Numbered from the stretch's first letter, positions 37,439 to 46,732 are shown. The stretch: 64,000 nucleotides of DNA from Neokomagataea anthophila (GCF_018122595.1 NZ_JAGRQH010000001.1:62001-126000); one strand, 5' to 3'. Numbers and translations are program-made. Notes: generated by a model from the sequence alone, not told the origin.

Positions 37439-38599
37439 GTGCTATCACCTTCTTTTTTCGCAGCGGCTTTTTGTTCCGCCGTCTCTTTCGCCGGGAATGC
37501 CCAAGCCCTCATAGGTGCCACGCTCCTACACCGCTTTCGCAAGCGCGAGAAAAAGTGTCAGGACGCGGTCTCCCATGATCCACGCGCTTGGCCGGAGGTC
37601 ACCCTCCTAAAACCCCTGCATGGAGATGAGCCGCTGCTGCGTCATGCGCTCGAAACGCTTTTCACGCAGGATTACCCGCATTTTCAAATCGTCTTCGGTC
37701 TACATTCTGAAGATGACACAGCTCGGCCTGTCGTCGAATCGTTATGCGCGCAATATCCACATGTCCCAACAGACATCGTCATTAACGCCACTGAGCATGG
37801 ACCGAACCGCAAAGTCGGTAATCTGATGAATATGTACGGGCACGCCCGTCATAACATTATTGTGATCTCAGATTCGGATATTCACTGTGACACGACCTAT
37901 TTAAAACACGTCGTTGCCTCCTTTGATGACCCTAAAACTGGTTTGGTCACCACCCTTTATGCGGGCCGCCCCGGCAATAATACCGTGGTCCAGCAGATCG
38001 GCTCCTGCCAAATTAATCACAATTTCTTACCCGGTGTGATGATGTCACGCCTGCTTGGCCGCCAAGACTGCCTCGGCGCGACAATGGCACTTCGCCGTGA
38101 AACGCTCAGCGCCATTGGCGGCCTCGAAGCCTTGGTTGATCACGTTGCAGATGATGCCCAACTCGGCCGCCTCATCCGCAAACATGGCTACGACATCTCC
38201 ATCGCGCCGACACTCACTCACACAACCGTAGCGGAAACATCGCTGCGAGATCTGTTGTTACACGAACTCCGCTGGGGCCGGACTGTTAAAAATGAAGAGC
38301 CCGTTGGTTATGGCCTCTCATCCATCCAACTACCGCTCTTTTGGGCTCTAGCCGCCGTCATGTTCCAACCTAAGTCACGCTGGACATGGTTCTTATTTCT
38401 CCTGAGTTGGTGCATCCGCGCAATCGGTAGTCGTACCGTAGATCGCGCAACTCAGACCCCCCTTCCCACGTCTATACCGCTTCTCCCCCTGCGGGACTGG
38501 CTTTCCGCAGGCGTTATGCTGGCAAGTGCACGCGGCTCACGCGTTGCATGGCGCGGAAGAACGGTCCATATCGCAAAACGAAAACGGACAGACAACTAA
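37439..38599 (+). CDS. hpnI: Hopanoid glycosyltransferase HpnI
   Basis: HpnI is a family-2-type glycosyltransferase that adds an N-acetylglucosamine-type sugar to bacteriohopanetetrol. The 386-residue protein has an N-terminal membrane segment, the GT core (VTLLKPLHGDEPLLRHALET, NRKVGNLMNMYGHARH, the metal-binding SDSDIHCD), an acceptor/base region (DHVADDAQLGRLIRKHGYD) and a membrane-associated C-terminus with RWGRT. It starts with GTG; no ATG is available before the conserved part. hpnM ends 62 bases upstream and hpnJ follows. Confidence 0.92.
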   Translation: MLSPSFFAAAFCSAVSFAGNAQALIGATLLHRFRKREKKCQDAVSHDPRAWPEVTLLKPLHGDEPLLRHALETLFTQDYPHFQIVFGLHSEDDTARPVVESLCAQYPHVPTDIVINATEHGPNRKVGNLMNMYGHARHNIIVISDSDIHCDTTYLKHVVASFDDPKTGLVTTLYAGRPGNNTVVQQIGSCQINHNFLPGVMMSRLLGRQDCLGATMALRRETLSAIGGLEALVDHVADDAQLGRLIRKHGYDISIAPTLTHTTVAETSLRDLLLHELRWGRTVKNEEPVGYGLSSIQLPLFWALAAVMFQPKSRWTWFLFLLSWCIRAIGSRTVDRATQTPLPTSIPLLPLRDWLSAGVMLASARGSRVAWRGRTVHIAKRKRTDN

Positions 38600-38681
38600 C
38601 GGCATTTCAAGTATACACAGAGGATCCATACTCCTCCCCACATACTAGCCGTTAGCGCCTTTACTTTTGGAGACTTCGCCG

Positions 38682-40106
38682 ATGATGAGAACACTCTTTC
38701 TCCAGCCCCCTTCCTTTGATGGTTTTGATGGTGGCGCTGGCTCACGCTATCAGGCGAAGCGCGAGATTAAGTCCTTCTGGTTCCCAACATGGTTGGCCCA
38801 ACCTGCAGCACTGGTCCCCGGCTCACGCCTGATCGACGCCCCCCCTGCAAAAATAGGCATGGAACCCATTCTTGAAGACGTCAAAAACCGCGATCTCGTC
38901 ATCATCCATACATCCACGCCATCCTTCGCGTCTGACGTGCGCGTGGCTCAGATGCTGAAAGACACCAACCCTAAGCTGATGATCGGTATGGTGGGTGCAA
39001 AGGTTGCCGTTCAACCGCAAGAAAGCATGGAACAAGGCGGCCCGATCGACTTCGTCGCCCGCAACGAGTTTGACTTCACGATCAAAGAAATCGCTGAAGG
39101 TAAACCATTGGCGGAAGTAGACGGTATCACGTGGCGTACGCCTGAAGGTGAAATCATCGCCAATAAAGACCGTGCGATGATTGAAGACATGGACAGCCTT
39201 CCGTTCGTTACGGAAGTCTATAAGCGGGATCTGAACTACAAGGATTACTTCATCGGCTACCTGAAGCATCCTTACATTTCCATCTATACCGGGCGCGGCT
39301 GTAAGTCCCGCTGCACGTTCTGCCTATGGCCGCAAACCGTCGGTGGTCACCGCTACCGTACGCGTAGCCCCGAACATGTGGCGGCAGAAGTACGCTTGGC
39401 CAAGCAATACTTCCCAGACGTGAAGGAATTCATGTTTGATGATGATACCTTCACCGATGACTTGCCACGTGCAGAAGCCATTGCCCGCGAAATGGGTAAG
39501 CTCGGCGTCACATGGTCCTGTAACGCCAAAGCAAACGTACCTTATGACACGCTGAAAATCCTGAAAGAGAACGGCCTACGCCTGTTGCTCGTCGGGTATG
39601 AAAGCGGCAACCAGCAAATCCTTCACAACATCAAGAAGGGTATGCGCGTTGAAACGGCTAAGGAGTTCACCAAGAACTGCCATAAGCTGGGCATCAAGAT
39701 TCACGGCACCTTCATCGTCGGCTTGCCGGGTGAAACGAAAGAAACCATTCAGGAGACGATTGAATTTGCGAAAGAAATCAATCCGCATACCCTGCAAGTC
39801 TCTCTCGCAGCCCCCTATCCCGGCACGTTCTTGCATAAGCAAGCAACAGAGAATGGCTGGCTGAACGTCGAAGAAGCTGAACTGATTGATGATAACGGCG
39901 TGCAAATTGCACCGCTACACTATGATCACCTGTCTCACACAGAAATCTTCGAAAGCGTTGAAGAGTTCTACCGCAAGTTCTACTTCCGTGGGTCCAAGAT
40001 CGCGTCCATCCTCAATGAGATGGTCCGTTCACCACAGATGATGAAGCGCCGCTTGCGCGAAGGTGTGGAGTTCTTCCAGTTCCTTAAAGACCGTAACGCC
40101 GCATAA
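38682..40106 (+). CDS. hpnJ: Hopanoid radical SAM protein HpnJ
   Basis: HpnJ contracts the glucosamine ring on the hopanoid to give the cyclitol ether head group. GGAG at 38669-38672 lies 9 bases before ATG 38682, which gives 474 residues. The N-terminal 170 residues resemble a cobalamin-binding fold (VIIHTSTPSFASDVRVAQML). The radical-SAM cysteines are in GRGCKSRCTFCLWP, with YESGNQQIL and FIVGLPGETKETI after it. hpnK starts 12 bases downstream, so the order I-J-K is kept as an operon. Confidence 0.94.
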   Translation: MMRTLFLQPPSFDGFDGGAGSRYQAKREIKSFWFPTWLAQPAALVPGSRLIDAPPAKIGMEPILEDVKNRDLVIIHTSTPSFASDVRVAQMLKDTNPKLMIGMVGAKVAVQPQESMEQGGPIDFVARNEFDFTIKEIAEGKPLAEVDGITWRTPEGEIIANKDRAMIEDMDSLPFVTEVYKRDLNYKDYFIGYLKHPYISIYTGRGCKSRCTFCLWPQTVGGHRYRTRSPEHVAAEVRLAKQYFPDVKEFMFDDDTFTDDLPRAEAIAREMGKLGVTWSCNAKANVPYDTLKILKENGLRLLLVGYESGNQQILHNIKKGMRVETAKEFTKNCHKLGIKIHGTFIVGLPGETKETIQETIEFAKEINPHTLQVSLAAPYPGTFLHKQATENGWLNVEEAELIDDNGVQIAPLHYDHLSHTEIFESVEEFYRKFYFRGSKIASILNEMVRSPQMMKRRLREGVEFFQFLKDRNAA

Positions 40107-40118
40107 AGACCAAAACCC

Positions 40119-40943
40119 ATGACCCGCCGCGCCATTGTTTCTGCCGATGATTTCGGCCTCAGCATCGAAGTCAACGAAGCCATTGAGCAGGCACATAAAG
40201 AAGGCATCCTCTCCACCGCCAGCCTGATGGTGGCAGGGGATGCCGCGGCAGACGCCGTGCGGCGGGCCAAGACCATGCCCAATCTTCGCGTTGGGCTTCA
40301 TGCTGTCACGATTGAAGGGTTATCGGTTCTCCGTGACCCGGATATCACAGACACTACCGGCTGGTTCGGGCGTGACCAACTGGCCCTCGGCATTGGTTAC
40401 TTTTTCAGCCCAGCCCAACGCCGTGCCCTACGGCGCGAAATCGAAGCGCAATACCGCCTTTTTGCTAAAACGGGCCTACAGCTTGACCATGCCAATGCGC
40501 ATAAGCACATGCATCTCCACCCTATTGTTGGGCGCTTTTTAATCGAATTCGGTGTGCAGCACGGTGTTCCCGCCATTCGTACACCCATGGAGCCCGCCGC
40601 CCCTTTCGGCGAAGCTGAAAAGACGGCTGATCGTGCCTTGCGTTACTGGACGCAACTGCTCCGCTATCAAATCCGCCGTGCGGGCCTCAAAACCAATGAT
40701 TCATGCTTTGGCCTACGCTGGTCTGGCAAGATGACCCCCGAGCGCGTTGCCAAACTTATTCCATCCCTACCTAAAGGCGTCAGCGAAGTTTATTTTCATC
40801 CGGCCACAGCCCAAAATGAACAAATGGCTTACTTCATGCCAGGGTATGACCAAGCCGGAGAGCTAGCTGCACTCCTCTCAGCCGATGTCAAAAATGCTTT
40901 CAACGATGCTGGAATCCAGCAAATCGGCTGGCGAGACATCTAA
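40119..40943 (+). CDS. hpnK: Hopanoid deacetylase HpnK (YdjC family)
   Basis: HpnK removes the acetyl group from the sugar added by HpnI, before HpnJ acts. The 274-residue product is a YdjC-type carbohydrate deacetylase: metal site Asp-Asp in RAIVSADDFGLS, HAVTIEGLSVL, the His cluster LDHANAHKHMHLHP, and PKGVSEVYFHPATAQNEQM. It lies 12 bases after hpnJ and ends the operon. A structured spacer follows before the convergent PfkB gene. Confidence 0.92.
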   Translation: MTRRAIVSADDFGLSIEVNEAIEQAHKEGILSTASLMVAGDAAADAVRRAKTMPNLRVGLHAVTIEGLSVLRDPDITDTTGWFGRDQLALGIGYFFSPAQRRALRREIEAQYRLFAKTGLQLDHANAHKHMHLHPIVGRFLIEFGVQHGVPAIRTPMEPAAPFGEAEKTADRALRYWTQLLRYQIRRAGLKTNDSCFGLRWSGKMTPERVAKLIPSLPKGVSEVYFHPATAQNEQMAYFMPGYDQAGELAALLSADVKNAFNDAGIQQIGWRDI

Positions 40944-40960
40944 GGCTTTATCTAAAAACA

Positions 40961-41013
40961 CTTTCAGTCTGGAATACGATCGTCCGAAGCCTGTTGTTCC
41001 GTTGAACTGAAAG
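40961..41013 (+). other. Possible RNA structure after hpnK
   Basis: CTTTCAGT (40961-40968) pairs exactly with ACTGAAAG (41006-41013), and GGAA/TTCC pair inside. It may be a 3' hairpin of the hpn transcript; no T-run follows. Confidence 0.35.
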
Positions 41014-41076
41014 CCACCCTACGAAACGTTTATCTCAATCAACGCGTATCTTAATCTGGCGCCGTGATCTCACATA

Positions 41077-41111
41077 TGTGCCTCAGGCTGCACAATTCAG
41101 CCTGAGGCACA
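41077..41111. terminator. Strong hairpin between hpnK and the PfkB kinase gene
   Basis: A perfect 14-bp stem (TGTGCCTCAGGCTG and complement) with a CACAATT loop lies 6 bases past the stop of the convergent kinase gene. It lacks a T-run in either direction, so terminator activity is inferred from place and strength. Confidence 0.6.
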
Positions 41112-41117
41112 CCAACC

Positions 41118-42089
41118 TTACGCTTTCAGCGTAAAATCTTCTGCCGGGCGCGCACCAAGACGCGTAATGATAGCGCCTGCTGCTTTATTGCCCAATTGCG
41201 CACACACCGTCAGGTCATGCCCCTTGGCCAAGCCCGCTAGAAAACCAGCCGCAAAAGCATCACCTGCACCTGTTGTGTCCACAACATTCACCGGCTGAGT
41301 CACCACATCATGACGCTCACCATTCGCCACAACAACAGAGCCCTCAGCACCACGGGTCACCGCAGCTAAAGAGACATCATGCCCAACGGCGACCAAAGCG
41401 GCGTCCGTATCCGTGACTTGGTACAGAGCTTGCAGTTCCGCTTCATTGGCAAATAATACATCCACATGCTTCGAAATCAGCGTACGGAATGCGTCACGGT
41501 GACGCTCAACACAGAACGTATCGGACAAAGTCAGCGCAACACGCTTTCCTGCTTTTTGCGCCAATTCCGCCGCACGGATCAAAGCTGCCTGCGCTTGCGG
41601 CTTATCGAACAAATAGCCTTCCAAATAAGTAATTGCTGAATTCTCAACCGTCTGCGCCGCGACATCCTCCGTCGTGAACTCCGTGCAGGCCCCCAAATAG
41701 GTAAACATGGTGCGTTGACCATCCGGCGTTACCAGCACAATGCAACGTGCCGTCGGGGTAGAGTCCACAAGCGGCGCAGACGGGAAATACAAACCCTGCG
41801 CACTCATATCACGCGCAAAATCTTCGCCGGCTTTATCCGCAGCTACTTTCCCCAAGTAAGCAACCTTCGCCCCCATGCGCGCTGCAACAGTCGCTGTATT
41901 TGCGCCAGATCCACCGCCAGAAACCTGCTCAACCTGAATACGTGCTTCAATATCATGAGCGGTCGCCGCATCAATCAACGTCATACTTCCCGGAACAGCC
42001 CCAAGCGCTGTCACTGTCTCATGAGAAACAGAAGCAAGAATATCGACAATAGCATTGCCGATGCATAAAATATCATAAGAAGCAGACAT
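41118..42089 (-). CDS. PfkB-family kinase, adenosine kinase-like
   Basis: ATG 42089 is preferred to upstream in-frame starts because the family begins near YDILCIGNAIVDILA. The 323-residue product has the substrate-binding GGSGANTATVAARMG, a GKVAADKAGEDF segment and the ATP/catalytic motif DTTGAGDAFAAGFLAGL with the base Asp. It matches the adenosine-kinase-like branch seen across alphaproteobacteria, which salvages adenosine to AMP, but some members phosphorylate sugars. It converges on the hopanoid operon. A TATAAT sits 13 bases before the ATG. Confidence 0.85.
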   Translation of the reverse strand: MSASYDILCIGNAIVDILASVSHETVTALGAVPGSMTLIDAATAHDIEARIQVEQVSGGGSGANTATVAARMGAKVAYLGKVAADKAGEDFARDMSAQGLYFPSAPLVDSTPTARCIVLVTPDGQRTMFTYLGACTEFTTEDVAAQTVENSAITYLEGYLFDKPQAQAALIRAAELAQKAGKRVALTLSDTFCVERHRDAFRTLISKHVDVLFANEAELQALYQVTDTDAALVAVGHDVSLAAVTRGAEGSVVVANGERHDVVTQPVNVVDTTGAGDAFAAGFLAGLAKGHDLTVCAQLGNKAAGAIITRLGARPAEDFTLKA

Positions 42090-42102
42090 GCACGTTTCCA
42101 CA

Positions 42103-42108
42103 ATTATA
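42103..42108 (-). promoter_or_regulatory. Candidate -10 box of the PfkB kinase gene
   Basis: A consensus TATAAT on the minus strand is 13 bases from the ATG, implying a leader of only some 7 bases. CTTTGA about 16 bases further upstream is a weak -35. Confidence 0.3.
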
Positions 42109-42379
42109 GAGTGAGAATTAACGCTCAAAGACGCTAGGTGCGCCATCAAATCAACATGTTTTTATCGCTTCTCTAATCCCACGCCAACACACCCCTCCTT
42201 CTTCCCCTTTAACGACCTCTCCAAAAGAATAACTCATTACGACATTTCCACGGGTTGTCCGCCAAGGGCGAGAACGTGTAAGCGTAGTTTTAGGTCTTGT
42301 CCCGCCCTCGCTCTCAGCGTTCGTTGGGGTACACGTCCGAGACTAAGTATCCTTCCTTCAGATCCGTAGCGGGGTTCCT

Positions 42380-43039
42380 TTGTTCAGAAGACGCAAACCG
42401 GAAGAAGACACCAAGTCTGCCGAGAACAATAAGCTCTCGGGCCCACCTATCTTTTCTAATCGGCCTGATGCCCAACAAACGACCGACGCACCTTCTGCGC
42501 CGGACGATACCGCACAGCCACATAACGAATCCTCACAACCAAAGGACGCCGCCATGGGTCGCACTCCCTTCCCTACTCCTCCTTCTCCCGGCGCAGCAGC
42601 ACGTCCCGGTGTGAACCCTCCCGGTGCCGCACGCCATAACGGCCCAGAGCGCCGTACACTCGTCGTGGGCCGTGGCATCAGCGTTCAAGGCTCCGTACAG
42701 GATGCAGAACGTCTGGTCGTTGAAGGTACGGTCGAGTCCAGCCTTATCACCGCAACGGAACTCGAAGTCGCTCAAGGCGGCGTATTCCGTGGCGCCGTTG
42801 AAGTTGAAGACGCCGAAGTTGCAGGCACAGTTGATGGAACACTGACCGTCAATGGTAGCCTGACCATTCGCGCCAGTGGCCGCCTGATTGGCAAAGCAAA
42901 GTGCCGTCGCCTGCAGGTTGAAGAAGGTGGCCAGATTACCGGCCAACTCGAAATGATCACGGAAGCAGCCGCTCCGCGCCCTTCTTTCAACGAAGCTTCT
43001 GAAGCCACAGAAGAGAAGAACGAAGAAGCCGCATCCTAA
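42380..43039 (+). CDS. Bactofilin family cytoskeletal protein
   Basis: The 219-residue protein has a Pro-rich, disordered N-terminus (about residues 1-88) and a bactofilin beta-helix core (RRTLVVGRGISVQGSVQDAE, then GTVDGTLTVNGSLTIRASGR and VEEGGQITGQLEM), ending with a short acidic tail. Bactofilins polymerise without nucleotides and localise wall enzymes or polar structures. The only start between the upstream stop (TAA at 42344) and the core is TTG 42380, with GGGG 5 bases before it. About 290 bases upstream separate it from the PfkB gene; no clear promoter was picked out there. Its stop overlaps the truncated THUMP gene by 4 bases. Confidence 0.9.
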   Translation: MFRRRKPEEDTKSAENNKLSGPPIFSNRPDAQQTTDAPSAPDDTAQPHNESSQPKDAAMGRTPFPTPPSPGAAARPGVNPPGAARHNGPERRTLVVGRGISVQGSVQDAERLVVEGTVESSLITATELEVAQGGVFRGAVEVEDAEVAGTVDGTLTVNGSLTIRASGRLIGKAKCRRLQVEEGGQITGQLEMITEAAAPRPSFNEASEATEEKNEEAAS

Positions 43040-43542
43040 GCGGCTTCACCCGGCCAGACGCTATGCATCTGGCCGGATGTATCCAAACTCAAAACACAAA
43101 CATCACGCTCAATACGCGCCATCACCGTGACAGCGGGTTCAACATCACCTTCCGCAAGCGGCGCGCCGAGCGTTGTATGAATCGCTTTCCCAATCCGCTC
43201 TGCCACAGCCCCGCTATGATAGAGGCGTGACCCAGCACAATGCGCTTCAACATGCACCGGCACATCAGGTCGCAAGAGTGTCGACCATTCCACCGCACGC
43301 GCCAGATCATCCAATTGCGCCAAATGCCGCACATGAAACGACGCAATACGTGCCAAAACGCGACTCGCACCGCGAATCCACAAATTCGCACGCCAGACTT
43401 CCGGCCACCCACCACGAATTGTCACGCCACCAGGCACGATGCGCGGACGCTTAAAACCTTTCAGCCGAATCTCATCAGCCAAAACCATTTCCAACCCGGG
43501 AGGCGCGGCCAGAAAAATCTCAAAATCAGTGGATGTTGTCAT
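43036..43542 (-). CDS. THUMP-domain protein: truncated RNA methyltransferase lacking the catalytic domain
   Basis: ATG 43542 begins a sequence (FEIFLAAPPGLEMVLADEIR, GGVTIRGGWPEVWRANLWIR) that matches the THUMP-containing N-terminal half of RlmL/UPF0020-type rRNA guanine methyltransferases. The family continues past SLDTSG into LHRRGYR and a Rossmann methyltransferase domain of some 200 residues. Here the frame ends after SLDTSGQMHSVWPGEAA, at a hairpin shared with the bactofilin gene's 3' end. The 168-residue product has no SAM motif, so it cannot methylate by itself. It is likely a deletion remnant; a retained RNA-binding role is possible. Confidence 0.75.
   Translation of the reverse strand: MTTSTDFEIFLAAPPGLEMVLADEIRLKGFKRPRIVPGGVTIRGGWPEVWRANLWIRGASRVLARIASFHVRHLAQLDDLARAVEWSTLLRPDVPVHVEAHCAGSRLYHSGAVAERIGKAIHTTLGAPLAEGDVEPAVTVMARIERDVCVLSLDTSGQMHSVWPGEAA
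43050..43076. terminator. Hairpin after the bactofilin gene
   Basis: A perfect 9-bp stem (CCGGCCAGA/TCTGGCCGG) with a 9-base loop lies 11 bases after the bactofilin stop, inside the last codons of the opposite THUMP gene. A second hairpin (GAAGCCGC/GCGGCTTC, 43025-43047) spans the stop itself. There is no T-run. Confidence 0.6.
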
Positions 43543-43663
43543 GATGCCGTGAATGACAGGAAGCAGCGCTATGAGCAATGTTGAAATGACGTAAAACACA
43601 CTATAACGCCCAACACAGCACAACACTCTGGCCAGCACGAAAACGATAAGGCATTAAGACGGC

Positions 43664-44998
43664 ATGAAACTGCGCTTTGCACCCTCCCCAACTGGTTATC
43701 TTCACGTTGGTAACGCGCGTCAGGCCGTTGCTAACTATCTCTTTGCGCGCCGCCATGGTGGCCGCTTTATTCTGCGCCTTGACGATACGGACACATCCCG
43801 TAGCCGCCCGGAATATGTGGACGGCATCCACCGTGACCTCGCATGGCTCGGCTTGAACTGGGATGAGGAAGTACGCCAGTCCGAACGACGGGACATTTAT
43901 GATGCCGTCATCGAAAAACTAAAGGCATCTGGCCGCCTATACCCATGCTTTGAAAGCGAGCATGAACTCAACGCGAAGCGCGAAATGCGTATCCGCGCAG
44001 GCAAGCCCCCCCTTTATGACCGCGCAATGCTCAAACTTACCGCAGACCAGCGCGCACGTGCGGAAGCAAACGGCAAAGTCCCTTACTGGCGTTTCAAGCT
44101 GACCGATGGCAGCAAAAAGTGGAACGACCTCGTCATGGATGAGTGCTCCGTTAAGCTCACCGCCATTTCTGACCCTGTTTTAATTCGTGCAGACGGCACG
44201 ATTCTCTACACGCTGGCATCCGTCATTGATGACCTTGAAATGGGCATCACGCATATTATGCGCGGTGAAGACCACATCACGAATACCGGTGTGCAGATTG
44301 ATATTGCCGAGGCCATCACCGGCAAGCCCGCACCATTCACCTTCGCGCATCTTCCACTGCTGCTCGACACCGATGGCGGCAAGCTCTCCAAGCGCTTTGA
44401 TTCTCTCGGCCTCAAATCCCTACGGGCCGATGGCATTGAGCCAATGAGCATCGTGTCCTACATCGCGCGCGTCGGCACATCCGATGACCCCGATGTCATC
44501 ACCATGCAAGAAGCGATTGATTCCTACGACATCTCCCATGTCTCCAAATCAGCCGCACGCTTTGACATGCGCCAACTTCTCGCGCTGAACCGTAAAGCTC
44601 TGCACAATCTGCCATTTGAGAAAGCCAAGGCGCATCTCCCGGCAGAAGCAACAGAAGAGTTCTGGAACGCCGTACGCGGTAACGTCGATATCTCTGCAGA
44701 AATTCCACATTGGTGGGACGTCACACAAGGCACAATCATCTCACCACCACAGCCAGATGACCGTGACTTCCTGCAGACTGCTCTGGATACATTGCCAGAC
44801 TCTCCATGGAGTGAAGACACATGGAAAGAATGGACCAACATTCTCAAAGAGCGCACAGACCGCAAGGGAAAGACTCTCTTCATGCCACTGCGCCTTGCTT
44901 TGACAGCAGAAGAAAAAGGCCCAGACCTACCAACACTTCTGGCTCTCATGGGGCGGGAACGCGTCGTCTCACGTCTTAAGGATGCAATCCGCGCCTAA
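43664..44998 (+). CDS. gltX: Glutamate-tRNA ligase
   Basis: The 444-residue class I synthetase charges tRNA-Glu. The HIGH-type signature is PTGYLHVGNAR, the KMSKS-type signature is GGKLSKRF, and MRGEDHITNT and YPCFESEHEL are family landmarks. At this length and with an alphaproteobacterial background it may be one of two GluRS paralogues, the second of which can mischarge tRNA-Gln for later amidation by GatCAB; the window does not show the other copy. The N-terminal MKLRFAPSP fits start 43664. A strong terminator follows. Confidence 0.95.
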   Translation: MKLRFAPSPTGYLHVGNARQAVANYLFARRHGGRFILRLDDTDTSRSRPEYVDGIHRDLAWLGLNWDEEVRQSERRDIYDAVIEKLKASGRLYPCFESEHELNAKREMRIRAGKPPLYDRAMLKLTADQRARAEANGKVPYWRFKLTDGSKKWNDLVMDECSVKLTAISDPVLIRADGTILYTLASVIDDLEMGITHIMRGEDHITNTGVQIDIAEAITGKPAPFTFAHLPLLLDTDGGKLSKRFDSLGLKSLRADGIEPMSIVSYIARVGTSDDPDVITMQEAIDSYDISHVSKSAARFDMRQLLALNRKALHNLPFEKAKAHLPAEATEEFWNAVRGNVDISAEIPHWWDVTQGTIISPPQPDDRDFLQTALDTLPDSPWSEDTWKEWTNILKERTDRKGKTLFMPLRLALTAEEKGPDLPTLLALMGRERVVSRLKDAIRA

Positions 44999-45026
44999 AA
45001 CAGGCCGGCCTCAGCCTTCCCCTTTC

Positions 45027-45062
45027 AAAAGCGCTTCAGCTTCCCGCTGGAGCGCTTTTTTT
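45027..45062 (+). terminator. Intrinsic terminator after gltX
   Basis: AAAGCGCT and CAGC pair with GCTG and AGCGCTTT around TTCCC, with one wobble, followed by a run of seven Ts. This is a textbook rho-independent site. Confidence 0.9.
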
Positions 45063-45223
45063 ATGGCCATTTTGCAAAACCCTCTCACACAAAAACGCGC
45101 ACCAGCATGTTTAACGCCCCAGAGAGCACCTCTTCCCATAGGGCCAATTCTATGTTTGAAAATAAGCTGGCCTTTTTATATCGGCCACTCCGCACATTCC
45201 CATCCACAACACATAATGGCTTC

Positions 45224-46573
45224 ATGGCGATAATTCACCACACCTCTCACGAGAATGCCCCAACCGGGACATTACAAGATCGGCACGTTACAATGATCGC
45301 TTTAGGTGGCGTCATTGGCGCCGGATTATTCGTGGGAAGCTCTGCGTCTATCGCTCTTGCAGGCCCTGCCGTCCTCCTTGCTTATGCGGCGACAGGTCTA
45401 CTCGTCGTTATTGTGATGCGCCTGCTTGGGGAAATGCTACTAGCACGCCCCGGCATCGGATCATTTGTGGATTGTGTTCGCGTCGGTTGCGGACCAGCCG
45501 CCGGATTTGTCGCCGGTTGGCTCTATTGGTTCTTCTGGGCCATCGTCATCGGGGCAGAAGCCATTGCCGGTGCCATCGCCATTTCCGAATGGGTCGCCCT
45601 CCCCGTATGGGTCATTGCCATTGGCCTCATCATCACCGTTAACCTTTTGAATCTGATTTCGGTCCGCCTCTTTGGGGAATGTGAGTTCTGGCTTTCCCTC
45701 ATCAAAGTCATCTGCGTCTTAGGGTTTTGTGCACTCGGCTTGGCCGCTCTACTCCATTTTGTCGGTCCACCCCCTTCTGTCGTTCATAATTTGAACACTG
45801 GCGGGGGGCCTGTTCCACATGGGATCTTTGCGGTCCTCACCGCGATTCCAAGCGTTCTTTTCTCAATGATCGGCTCTGAATCAGCGACCGTGGCAGCCGC
45901 AGAAACCAAAGATGCGGGCGGGAATATCGCAAAAGTCACACGCTCGACCGGCCTACGGATTATGGTTTTCTACCTTCTATCCGTTGCTCTTATTCTGTGC
46001 CTCGTGCCATGGACAAACATTCACCCTGGGCACTCTCCCTTCGTCACCGCCATGGAAACCATCGGCATACCGGGCGCACCTTTCTTAATGAAAGTGGTCA
46101 TCCTAAGTGCCGTGATTTCATGCCTGAATTCTTCCATCTACATCACATCTCGTACCCTACAAGGCCTAGCCGCGCGTAAAGATGCCCCCTCTTGGTTCGC
46201 AAAACTGTCTAAGCAACGCCTGCCGCAACGCGCCATTGCCGGTTGTAGCCTCTTTGGCCTGATTGTTGCTGGCTGTTCCATCCTATCGCCAGATGTACTC
46301 TTTGCCTTTCTGCTCGGCGCCTCTGGCGCAGTCATTTTGGTGGTCTATGCTCTCGTCATCTGTGCCCACCGCTCCCTTCGTGACGAGCAATCTGCACTCT
46401 TTGTCATGCCGCGTTGGATCAGTACGGTAAGCCTAATCGGTATTGCTGTTGTCATTATTGGCATGCTGTATTCCGCATCTGGCAGATCCACACTGTTTGC
46501 CAGTACTTTAAGCGTCATTGTCTTTTATGCAGCTTATCGCATCAAAGAGGCGGTACAGTCTCAGCGCACTTAA
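45224..46573 (+). CDS. Amino acid permease (APC superfamily, AAT type)
   Basis: From ATG 45224 the protein has 449 residues with about twelve hydrophobic segments. The first carries the AAT signature (HVTMIALGGVIGAGLFVGSS), and a conserved ESATVAAAETKDAGGNIAKVTR loop and SSIYITSRTLQGLA follow. These transporters import amino acids by proton symport; GabP, AroP and CycA are relatives, and the substrate cannot be chosen from sequence. The frame is open upstream to 45107, but those residues are not like the family. No clear ribosome site precedes 45224. It ends at a strong terminator. Confidence 0.88.
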   Translation: MAIIHHTSHENAPTGTLQDRHVTMIALGGVIGAGLFVGSSASIALAGPAVLLAYAATGLLVVIVMRLLGEMLLARPGIGSFVDCVRVGCGPAAGFVAGWLYWFFWAIVIGAEAIAGAIAISEWVALPVWVIAIGLIITVNLLNLISVRLFGECEFWLSLIKVICVLGFCALGLAALLHFVGPPPSVVHNLNTGGGPVPHGIFAVLTAIPSVLFSMIGSESATVAAAETKDAGGNIAKVTRSTGLRIMVFYLLSVALILCLVPWTNIHPGHSPFVTAMETIGIPGAPFLMKVVILSAVISCLNSSIYITSRTLQGLAARKDAPSWFAKLSKQRLPQRAIAGCSLFGLIVAGCSILSPDVLFAFLLGASGAVILVVYALVICAHRSLRDEQSALFVMPRWISTVSLIGIAVVIIGMLYSASGRSTLFASTLSVIVFYAAYRIKEAVQSQRT

Positions 46574-46671
46574 AAACGTACATGTATGATCTTCTTCCAC
46601 GGATGGAGATCATACTGCCCATCCCAAAACACTCCGTCACAAACACTCAAAACGTATTGAAACCCAATACA

Positions 46672-46709
46672 AAAAAGGGCCTGCCAGTATGATCTGGCAG
46701 GCCCTTTTT
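46672..46709. terminator. Bidirectional intrinsic terminator
   Basis: A perfect 16-bp stem (AAAAAGGGCCTGCCAG and complement) with loop TATGAT lies between the permease and the convergent TonB-dependent receptor, with A- and T-runs on both sides. Confidence 0.92.
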
Positions 46710-46732
46710 ACAGGCTTTTACATCCTCAACAT

